Source of the DNA: an uncultured bacterium
GTDB lineage: Bacteria; Pseudomonadota; Gammaproteobacteria; Burkholderiales; Burkholderiaceae_D
DNA: 7,772 bases
Reading direction: 5' to 3'
NCBI GenBank assembly: GCA_903872555.1
Contig: CAIQLE010000008.1
Span: 1-7,772 of the forward strand
Shown: positions 1 through 5,027 of the stretch, one piece after another
Numbering within the stretch: the stretch's first letter is position 1
How the letters are laid out: the number at the start of each line of letters is the position of its first letter
Translations under genes and position numbers: made by a program
Notes under the pieces: model-generated
The model's input: the letters and a program-made list of their open reading frames with translations, nothing else
The model's database searches: none
What the model was told of the DNA's origin: nothing

Positions 1-524
1 CCTGTCAGGCGCTCTGCTTCCGGGTTCAGATAGGTGATATTTGAATTCACATCCGTGCTGAGCACGCCATCACCTATGGATTCCAATGTCACGCGCGTGC
101 GCTCTTTTTCTACATATAAGTCTTCCTCGACACGTTTGCGCTGAATGATGGTGCGCAGCACTTGTGGTACGAGGGGATTATTAAAAAAAGATTTTGCAAG
201 AAAGCCCTGTGCCCCGTGTTCAACCGCATTGATCGCGAGGGCATCATTTTCCGTATCGCACAGAGTCAAGATGGAGATGGTGGGAAACAGGCTATAGATG
301 GCCTCAAAGGTTTGCAGACCTTGGCTGTCTGGCAGATTGAAATCCAGCAAGACAATATCAATGCCACCGCGCTCCAGACGAAGAATAGCCTCAGATAAAA
401 GATGAACTCTTTCTGTAGCGTAGGGCCCGTCGCTGGATTTGCGCAAGGTTGAGTCTAGCGCCAGGGCATAGTTATCCTTATCGGTAACAATAATGGCGGC
501 ACTCATGAGTAATGTGGCAGTCAC
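1..524 (-). CDS. REC-PAS signalling protein (response-regulator family), N-terminal part only
   Basis: The visible 174 codons form a receiver domain followed by the start of a PAS sensor domain. In the receiver (about residues 8-125), D15 and D17 form the acidic pocket, D61 in LLDFNLPD is the expected phosphoacceptor, T87 is the switch residue and K111 in GFLAKSF is the conserved lysine, so it looks able to be phosphorylated. A charged helical linker follows (RKRVEEDLYVEKERAR), then a typical PAS opening (ESIGDGVLSTD...NPEAERLTG). In this family such N-termini often precede GGDEF/EAL cyclic-di-GMP domains or a histidine kinase domain; which one applies here lies outside the window. I chose the GTG at 522-524 because GGAGGAGG (529-536) sits 4-7 bases upstream; the in-frame ATG at 504-506 is too far from it. 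It lies 129 bases downstream of mnmE on the same strand; I see no clear promoter of its own. Confidence 0.85.
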   Translation of the reverse strand, partial: MTATLLMSAAIIVTDKDNYALALDSTLRKSSDGPYATERVHLLSEAILRLERGGIDIVLLDFNLPDSQGLQTFEAIYSLFPTISILTLCDTENDALAINAVEHGAQGFLAKSFFNNPLVPQVLRTIIQRKRVEEDLYVEKERTRVTLESIGDGVLSTDVNSNITYLNPEAERLT

Positions 525-653
525 TATTCCTCCTCCCGTCACTTTGACGAGGTCTGTCTAAGGGACGCCAAGGTCTGAGCGACCTGTGGCCAACAACAGC
601 ATGAGACAGGAGAAAGTTGTGAGGGTTCGGAACAGTGCAAGGTTTACTGCGAA
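525..653. other. Short intergenic region between mnmE and the REC-PAS gene
   Basis: This 129-base gap contains only short inverted repeats, such as AGGTC-GCTCA-GACCT on the minus strand (around 569-583), and the Shine-Dalgarno sequence of the REC-PAS gene at 529-536. I see no T-run terminator after mnmE and no convincing -35/-10 pair, so cotranscription from mnmE is possible. Confidence 0.5.
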
Positions 654-2042
654 TTATTTGCCTATGCAAAAACGACTGAAAATAACGCCAAGTAAATCAT
701 CGGGGGTAAATGCACCTGTGATGCTGTTCAGACGTTCTTGAGCGAGTCTTAATTCTTCGGCGAATAAATCGAGAGCGCTGTCACGTTGTTCTGCGAGTGC
801 GGCTGCAACCTCCAGATGCGCCGCTGCGGCCCTGAGTGCCAGCAAATGTCGTTCTCGTGCAAGATAAATCGATTCGCCGGTCTGTTGCCAGCCAGCGATG
901 CGCAGTAATTCTTTGCGCAGCAAATCCATACCTGATCTTTCAGCTGCAGACAGATAGATATGGGTAGCCTCTTGCAGTGTATCGATGGCGGGTGCATGGC
1001 CTGAAAGATCGATTTTGTTCCAGATATGTAGCAGCGGGACATTGGCAGGCAGGCGCGCGAGGATGTCTTCATCAGCGCGGGTCGGCCCGCGGCTGGCATC
1101 CAGTATATGCAGCACCACATCGGCATTTTCCACTGCAGCCCAGGTGCGCGAGATGCCTATGCGTTCTACTTCACCATCGGCTTCATCATCCTGTCGTATG
1201 CCTGCGGTATCAATGATGCTGATCGGTATGCCATCGACATGAATGGTTTCTGTAATTTTGTCGCGCGTGGTGCCGGCGATGGGTGTGACGATCGCCACAT
1301 CCGCACCGGCTAATGCATTGAGTAATGAACTCTTGCCTACGTTCGGCAAGCCGGCCAGAACGACCTTTAAGCCGTCGCGCAAAATCGCACCCTGCCCTGC
1401 CTGTGCCAGTACCTGCGACAAAGTATCGCGTATGGTTTGCAATTGGCCGCGCGCATTCGATTTCTCCAGAAACTCAATTTCTTCTTCCGGAAAATCGAGG
1501 GTGGCTTCAACCAGCATGCGCAAATGGATGACCTGCTCAACCAGTGCATGGATCGCTTGTGAGAACGCACCTGACAAGGATTGTGTGGCCAGTTTAGCGG
1601 CCGCTTCGGTAGAGGCTTCGATCAGATCAGAGACCGCTTCGGCCTGCGCCAGATCGAGCTTATCGTTCTGGAAGGCGCGATAGGTAAATTCACCCGGCTG
1701 GGCCAGTCGCAGACCGATGTCTTGGCCGGCTTCAATGCAGCGATTCAGCAGCATTTGCATGACCACCGGGCCGCCATGTCCCTGCAGTTCTAAAACTTCT
1801 TCGCCGGTGTAGGAATGCGGCGCATTGAAATAGATGACAAGGCCACGGTCAATCACACTGCCGTCTGCGGCCATGAAATCAAGATAGGTGGCGTGGCGTG
1901 GCTGTAGTTCGCGTCCGGCGCTCAGGCCGCACAGCAGCTGTGCCAGTGGCATGAGGTGTTTGCCTGAGATGCGGACTACGCCGATGCCGCCGCGTCCGGG
2001 AGCGGTGGCGATAGCTGCGATAGGTAGGGAATCGGAAATCAT
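654..2042 (-). CDS. mnmE: tRNA uridine-5-carboxymethylaminomethyl(34) synthesis GTPase MnmE
   Basis: MnmE (TrmE) acts with MnmG to modify the wobble uridine U34 of certain tRNAs, using a formyl-folate and GTP hydrolysis in the cytoplasm. The 462-residue product matches the usual length (about 450-460). The N-terminal tetrahydrofolate-binding domain shows [15 protein letters not shown] (13-27) and [16 protein letters not shown] (76-91). The embedded G domain has G1 GLPNVGKS (231-238), G2 TTRD (258-261), G3 DTAG (278-281), G4 NKID (342-345) and G5 LSA (364-366). The C-terminal helical domain ends in the diagnostic FCIGK (458-462) with the catalytic-type cysteine C459. All key residues are present. 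The start has no visible Shine-Dalgarno sequence and an in-frame TAA lies only four codons upstream, so no longer product is possible. It follows yidC but is separated from it by a strong terminator, so readthrough or its own promoter must supply transcript. Confidence 0.98.
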   Translation of the reverse strand: MISDSLPIAAIATAPGRGGIGVVRISGKHLMPLAQLLCGLSAGRELQPRHATYLDFMAADGSVIDRGLVIYFNAPHSYTGEEVLELQGHGGPVVMQMLLNRCIEAGQDIGLRLAQPGEFTYRAFQNDKLDLAQAEAVSDLIEASTEAAAKLATQSLSGAFSQAIHALVEQVIHLRMLVEATLDFPEEEIEFLEKSNARGQLQTIRDTLSQVLAQAGQGAILRDGLKVVLAGLPNVGKSSLLNALAGADVAIVTPIAGTTRDKITETIHVDGIPISIIDTAGIRQDDEADGEVERIGISRTWAAVENADVVLHILDASRGPTRADEDILARLPANVPLLHIWNKIDLSGHAPAIDTLQEATHIYLSAAERSGMDLLRKELLRIAGWQQTGESIYLARERHLLALRAAAAHLEVAAALAEQRDSALDLFAEELRLAQERLNSITGAFTPDDLLGVIFSRFCIGK

Positions 2043-2062
2043 GGATGAATTTTATCTGGAAT

Positions 2063-2097
2063 AAAAAAAAGTCCGCTGCGAAGGCAACGGACTTTTT
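2063..2097 (-). terminator. Intrinsic terminator downstream of yidC
   Basis: Read on the minus strand, AAAAAGTCCGTTGC, a CTTC loop and GCAGCGGACTTTTT pair over 14 positions with a single G-U wobble, and the T run continues to eight (2063-2070). This is a textbook rho-independent terminator starting about 18 bases after the yidC stop. On the plus strand the same stem has one A-C mismatch but also ends in T5, so it may work weakly in both directions. It should end the rpmH-rnpA-yidD-yidC transcript at least partly. Confidence 0.88.
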
Positions 2098-2114
2098 CGG
2101 TAAGTGCAGGCAGA

Positions 2115-3800
2115 TCAGGTTTTGGATTTCTCCGACTGCTTCGTGATGGCCCATTGCTGACCAATCGAGAGCAGGTTGTTCACGACCCAGTACAGCACCA
2201 GGCCGGAGGGGAAGAAGAAGAACATAAACGAGAAAGCGATAGGCATGAACATCATCACCTTGGCCTGAATCGGATCAGGTGGTGCCGGATTCAGTTTGGT
2301 CTGCACGAACATGGAAGCTGCCATCAGTATCGGCAACAGGCCGACAGGCATATTCAGTCCAGGCACCACACCGAACAAAGTATCGGGCGCTGCCAGATCA
2401 TGGATCCAGCCCAGCCAGGGTGCATGGCGCATTTCCACGCTCGCCAGCAGTACCCAGTAGAGTGCAATGAAGACGGGAATCTGTACCACGATGGGCAGGC
2501 AGCCGCCGAGCGGATTGATTTTCTCGGTCTTGTAGAGCTCCATCATGGCCGCATTCATTTGCTGAGTATCGCCTTTGTAGCGCTCACGTATGGCCGTCAT
2601 TTTTGGCGTGACCAGTTTCATCTTGGCCATGCTGCGATAGCTGGCAGCGGACAGAGGGAAGAAGGCGAGCTTGATCATGATGGTCAGGACGATGATGGTC
2701 CAGCCCCAGTTGTTAAGCACCTTGTGTATCTGTTCCATGAGCCAGAAGATAGGCTTGGCAATAATCGTCAGCCAGCCATAGTCTTTCACCAGATCAAAGT
2801 TGGGCGCGAATTTTTCCAGTACCAGAGACTCTTGCGGACCAGTGAACAGCTTGCCGGTTTGTTCTGCTTTAGCGCCAGCGGCCAGGCTGCCCATGGGCAT
2901 GATGGCGCCGACCGCATACAGATCGGTATCGATCTTGCGCGTGAACAGTTCATAGCTGGTGTTCGCAGGTGGCAGGAAGGCCGACACAAAGTAGTGCTGC
3001 ACCATCGCGATCCAGCCATTGTTGGTGTGTGCCGGTGGAGGATTTTTGCCTTTGGCGATGTCGTCAAAACTCACTTTGTGGAATTTGTCGGCTTCGGTAT
3101 AAACCGCAGGCCCGGTGAAGGTGCTGTAGAAAGCAGAGTCGCCCTCGAGCTTGCTGCCGTCACGCACCAGTTGCACATACACCGAAGGCGTGATGGCAGC
3201 TGCGCTGCTATTCGTCACTTCATGTTTGAGATCGATTTCGTATTCGCCGCGCTTGAAAATATAGGTCTTGGTCAGTTTGATGCCATCTTGCTCGGCATCC
3301 AGAATCAGTTCCAGTGTGTCGGCATTTTCCAGCGTGCGCGCACCGGGACGTACAGTGAATACGGAACGATGATTCGGGAAGCTGCCGCCGATCAGGCCAC
3401 TTTGTCCTACATAGGTGCGACCAGATCCGGTTTCCAGCAAGGTGACAGGCGCATCACTTTTATGCGCGTCTTTGTGTTTTAACAGTTCCACCCGGCTCAG
3501 CTCGCCGCCCAGGGTGTTGACTTCGACTTTCAGTAAATCGGTGCTGATGCTGACAAGCTCGCCCTGTGCCGCTGCAGGTGCTGCACCGGCCGGAACTTGC
3601 GCGCCTGTGGCGGCTGGCGTTGAGCTTGTCGCTTGCGGCACCGAGGCATCGCTGCCTTTGGTCGCCGCAGGACCTGCCTGTTGCACGGCCTGATCGGGCG
3701 CGAACATGGAAGGGCCGCCATTAAAACGGTTCCAGTTATCCCAGAGTATGAGCAGGGAGAGGGAGAACACCACCAGCAGTACGGTACGTTTGATATCCAT
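2115..3800 (-). CDS. yidC: Membrane protein insertase YidC
   Basis: YidC inserts and folds inner-membrane proteins, alone or with SecYEG. The 561-residue product fits the long Gram-negative type (E. coli about 548). An N-terminal membrane anchor (residues about 5-20, RTVLLVVFSLSLLILW) is followed by a low-complexity Ala/Pro/Gln linker (39-80). The large periplasmic P1 domain spans about 81-340. The conserved insertase core starts near 345, with hydrophobic segments at about 366-384, 433-453, 484-500, 515-530 and 532-546. The cytoplasmic hairpin carries KMKLVTPKMTAIRERYKGD (393-411), and R388 in SYRS is well placed for the hydrophilic-groove arginine. The tail is short and basic (KQSEKSK). It starts 22 bases after the yidD stop without a recognisable Shine-Dalgarno sequence, so coupling to yidD translation is plausible. 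The anchor start MDIKRT is typical of the family, which supports this ATG. Confidence 0.98.
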   Translation of the reverse strand: MDIKRTVLLVVFSLSLLILWDNWNRFNGGPSMFAPDQAVQQAGPAATKGSDASVPQATSSTPAATGAQVPAGAAPAAAQGELVSISTDLLKVEVNTLGGELSRVELLKHKDAHKSDAPVTLLETGSGRTYVGQSGLIGGSFPNHRSVFTVRPGARTLENADTLELILDAEQDGIKLTKTYIFKRGEYEIDLKHEVTNSSAAAITPSVYVQLVRDGSKLEGDSAFYSTFTGPAVYTEADKFHKVSFDDIAKGKNPPPAHTNNGWIAMVQHYFVSAFLPPANTSYELFTRKIDTDLYAVGAIMPMGSLAAGAKAEQTGKLFTGPQESLVLEKFAPNFDLVKDYGWLTIIAKPIFWLMEQIHKVLNNWGWTIIVLTIMIKLAFFPLSAASYRSMAKMKLVTPKMTAIRERYKGDTQQMNAAMMELYKTEKINPLGGCLPIVVQIPVFIALYWVLLASVEMRHAPWLGWIHDLAAPDTLFGVVPGLNMPVGLLPILMAASMFVQTKLNPAPPDPIQAKVMMFMPIAFSFMFFFFPSGLVLYWVVNNLLSIGQQWAITKQSEKSKT

Positions 3801-3822
3801 GAGTTCAGGTGTCGAGAGTGAT

Positions 3823-4074
3823 TCAGTGAGGCTGCAGCGGTAAAGGCTGCGCAGCAGAATGATGCGGAGGTACGAGATCTATACCGCCCGCATGCCAGGG
3901 ATGACATTTGCACAGGCGGCGTCCGGCAAGCAGACCACCACGCAGAACGCCGTGGCTTGTAATGGCTTCTTGCGCGTAATCGGAACAACTGGGATAGAAA
4001 CGGCAGTTCTGTCCCAGATAAGGACTGATGCAGAGCTTGTAGGCCCGCAGCATGAGTAATAGCAAAGTCTTCAT
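3823..4074 (-). CDS. yidD: Membrane protein insertion efficiency factor YidD
   Basis: YidD is a small inner-membrane-associated protein that helps YidC/Sec-dependent insertion. The 83-residue product has the family signature: an N-terminal amphipathic/hydrophobic helix ([18 protein letters not shown]), then [15 protein letters not shown] (24-38), HGVLRGG (41-47) and [16 protein letters not shown] (55-70), with cysteines at 24, 30, 55 and 57. Length is normal (usually about 70-85). Its ATG shares ATGA with the rnpA stop (bases 4071-4074), so the two genes are translationally coupled. It sits between rnpA and yidC, the standard order in proteobacteria. The C-terminal tail ([13 protein letters not shown]) is not conserved in my memory of the family. 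Confidence 0.96.
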   Translation of the reverse strand: MKTLLLLMLRAYKLCISPYLGQNCRFYPSCSDYAQEAITSHGVLRGGLLAGRRLCKCHPWHAGGIDLVPPHHSAAQPLPLQPH

Positions 4075-4451
4075 GGCGCGGCTGCCTTTTGTGACATCAG
4101 CAAGCGTGTCAGCTCCAGGGTCAGCGCGGCCTTGCGCGCACGGGTAGCGGCACTCTGGTCGCGACTACCTATGGGGCGGTTCAGACGCACAATGCAGTCG
4201 CAGGCTGCCAGTGCAGCTTTGCGGAAAATTTCGCGAGTCAGACGTTTGATCATATTGCGCGTGACTGCGCGCGGGGCAAACCGTTTGGCAACAACGACAC
4301 CGAGGCGCGCATGGTCGAGACTGTTAGGGCGAACATAGAGTACGAAATTATCCGTCCGAAATGCAGGCCGCAAACGAAAAACGGATGAAAACTCATCCGT
4401 TTTTACGATACGACGATGCCTGCCGTAGTCTTCCGGAGGGTTGCCGGACAC
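4071..4451 (-). CDS. rnpA: Ribonuclease P protein component RnpA
   Basis: RnpA binds the catalytic RNase P RNA and helps it remove the 5' leader of pre-tRNAs. With the GTG start at 4449-4451 the product is 126 residues, close to the family norm of about 110-130. Family features are [16 protein letters not shown] (11-26), the LGVVVAKRF strand (50-58) and the RNR-type signature [17 protein letters not shown] (61-77), which is rich in RNA-binding basic residues. The start is uncertain: a TTG at 4461-4463 would give 130 residues, and an ATG at 4518-4520 would give 149 but would overlap rpmH by about 40 bases and add residues that do not look like RnpA. None has a strong Shine-Dalgarno sequence. 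The gene follows rpmH after 28 bases and overlaps yidD by ATGA. A perfect hairpin lies inside codons 16-25 (listed separately). Confidence 0.93.
   Translation of the reverse strand: MSGNPPEDYGRHRRIVKTDEFSSVFRLRPAFRTDNFVLYVRPNSLDHARLGVVVAKRFAPRAVTRNMIKRLTREIFRKAALAACDCIVRLNRPIGSRDQSAATRARKAALTLELTRLLMSQKAAAP
4377..4404 (-). repeat. Perfect 12-bp inverted repeat, terminator-like, inside rnpA
   Basis: AAAAACGGATGA (4377-4388), a four-base loop AAAC, and TCATCCGTTTTT (4393-4404) form a perfect 12-bp stem. On either strand it gives a hairpin followed by T5. On the minus strand it falls in codons for K-T-D-E-F-S-S-V-F near the RnpA N-terminus, about 76 bases beyond the rpmH stop. It could act as an attenuator lowering rnpA-yidD-yidC relative to rpmH, or it may simply reflect codon choice. 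The structure is seen directly; function is inferred. Confidence 0.6.
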
Positions 4452-4464
4452 GCTAGCAGGCAAG

Positions 4465-4488
4465 CTTATACAGCCTGACTTATACAGC
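4465..4488 (-). repeat. Short direct repeat at the rpmH stop codon
   Basis: GCTGTATAAG on the minus strand occurs twice, 14 bases apart (4479-4488 and 4465-4474). The first copy contains the last two codons and stop of rpmH; the second lies in the rpmH-rnpA gap. It looks like a small local duplication. The spacing is not a multiple of three, so the second copy does not extend rpmH. Confidence 0.55.
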
Positions 4489-4614
4489 GAGGCGCTTGCG
4501 ACCTTTTGCACGACGTGCATTCAGCACGGCGCGGCCGGAACGGGTAGCCATACGGGCACGGAAGCCGTGGGTGCGCTTGCGGCGAACTACGGAAGGTTGG
4601 TAAGTACGTTTCAT
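4480..4614 (-). CDS. rpmH: 50S ribosomal protein L34
   Basis: The 44-residue, very basic product begins [19 protein letters not shown] and ends [12 protein letters not shown], which is L34 of the large ribosomal subunit over its full length. Upstream of the ATG only a weak GAG-type ribosome site is visible (GCGAGACCC). It is the first gene of the leftward cluster, with rnpA 28 bases behind it. Its promoter is the TTGACA/TCTAAT pair at 4731-4760, giving a leader of about 110 bases. In other bacteria rpmH sits beside dnaA exactly like this, and L34 is needed in far larger amounts than RnpA, so a step down in expression after rpmH is expected. Confidence 0.98.
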   Translation of the reverse strand: MKRTYQPSVVRRKRTHGFRARMATRSGRAVLNARRAKGRKRLAV

Positions 4615-4651
4615 TTGGGTCTCGCTAAGTCAGCAGGAAATCGGTAATCAA

Positions 4652-4667
4652 CCGGCCATATGTCCGG
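4652..4667. repeat. Near-perfect 16-bp palindrome in the rpmH leader
   Basis: CCGGCCATATGTCCGG is its own reverse complement except for one mismatched pair (4656/4663), centred on CATATG. It lies 37 bases upstream of the rpmH ATG, inside the predicted transcript, so it could be an RNA hairpin or a protein-binding site. No function can be assigned. Confidence 0.45.
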
Positions 4668-4730
4668 CAATAATCAGTGAAAAGCAACGCTAAACGCACC
4701 TTTACAAGCGCGCAGCGCAGCGAACCTTGA

Positions 4731-4760
4731 ATTAGACAGCAGTTTCCGCATATCTGTCAA
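4731..4760 (-). promoter_or_regulatory. Sigma-70-type promoter for rpmH-rnpA-yidD-yidC
   Basis: On the minus strand a perfect -35 TTGACA (4755-4760) is followed after 18 bases by TCTAAT (4731-4736), a five-of-six -10. Transcription would start near 4724, leaving a leader of about 110 bases before rpmH. A strong promoter fits the demand for a ribosomal protein. No DnaA box overlaps it. Confidence 0.75.
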
Positions 4761-4827
4761 TCACTTAGGAAGTCTGAAGCGCTGCTGAGGGAGCATTATC
4801 TTCGAATCATGCCGCCGAACGCTCATA

Positions 4828-4844
4828 AGTAAGCAATGCTTACT
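4828..4844. repeat. Perfect 17-base palindrome in the candidate origin
   Basis: AGTAAGCA-A-TGCTTACT is a perfect inverted repeat with 8-base arms and a single central base. It is centred at 4836, roughly 105 bases upstream of the predicted dnaA start site and about 110 from the rpmH one. The form resembles an operator for a dimeric regulator, but I do not recognise the sequence. It borders the AT-rich segment. Confidence 0.6.
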
Positions 4845-4903
4845 GGAATGACAATTTTCTTAATTGAAAAGGCCGTTTTCATTGCTCTATTTCCTCATCA
4901 GCC

Positions 4904-4912
4904 TGTGGATAA
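4904..4912 (-). promoter_or_regulatory. Perfect DnaA box
   Basis: TGTGGATAA on the plus strand is TTATCCACA on the minus strand, the strong consensus DnaA-ATP/ADP binding site. It covers almost all of the predicted dnaA -35 (4906-4911), the classic arrangement for repression of dnaA by its own product. It is also next to the AT-rich segment to its left, so it may serve in origin opening. Confidence 0.85.
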
Positions 4913-4934
4913 CTTGCCCCGGCGGGGGTAAAAT
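4906..4934 (+). promoter_or_regulatory. Predicted dnaA promoter
   Basis: TGGATA (4906-4911, four of six to TTGACA) and TAAAAT (4929-4934, five of six to TATAAT) are separated by exactly 17 bases. Transcription would begin near 4941, giving a leader of about 87 bases. The spacer contains the GC-rich inverted repeat CCCC-GGC-GGGG (4917-4927). The DnaA box lies over the -35, so autoregulation is likely. Confidence 0.6.
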
Positions 4935-4946
4935 AGCGGCTTCTTC

Positions 4947-4966
4947 GGCCAGCCTGGCGCTGGGCC
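4947..4966 (+). other. Hairpin near the 5' end of the dnaA leader
   Basis: GGCCAGC (4947-4953), a CTGGC loop and GCTGGGCC (4959-4966) can form a GC-rich 7-bp stem with one bulged G. It would begin about six bases from the predicted dnaA transcript start. There is no T run, so it is not a terminator; a role in mRNA stability is possible but unproven. Confidence 0.4.
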
Positions 4967-5027
4967 ATTACAAGCAACAACGAATCCGAAGCGCGCCTTC
5001 ATCTGTCGCTTCAAACCTGAAAAATCA

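Larger units (their letters stand above)
4615..5027. other. Divergent rpmH-dnaA intergenic region, candidate oriC
   Basis: This 413-base non-coding stretch between divergent rpmH and dnaA is where many bacteria place the chromosomal origin. It contains, left to right: the rpmH leader with a near-palindrome (4652-4667), the rpmH promoter (4731-4760), a perfect 17-base palindrome (4828-4844), an AT-rich segment (4845-4900, 37 of 56 bases A/T), one perfect DnaA box (4904-4912), the dnaA promoter and a GC-rich hairpin in the dnaA leader (4947-4966). I found only one perfect DnaA box and no second one with one mismatch in this interval, which is few for a complete oriC. I see no gene in it. Origin status is inference from synteny plus the box and AT-rich element. 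Confidence 0.6.

Noticed and set aside
162..398. Plus-strand open frame of 78 codons opposite the receiver domain
   Set aside because: The opposite strand encodes a complete receiver domain with all catalytic residues; this frame shows no motif.
1243..1683. Plus-strand open frame of 146 codons opposite mnmE
   Set aside because: It is antisense to the mnmE G domain, Ser/Ala/Arg-rich without any family resemblance.
2154..3482. Plus-strand open frame of 442 codons opposite yidC
   Set aside because: It is wholly antisense to a clear yidC, is rich in His/Gln/Arg with no recognisable domain, and has no ribosome site. It is a mirror of yidC codon usage.
4452..4520. N-terminal extension of rnpA to the ATG at 4518-4520
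   Set aside because: It would overlap the end of rpmH by about 40 bases, the added residues do not resemble RnpA, and the resulting 149 residues are long for the family.
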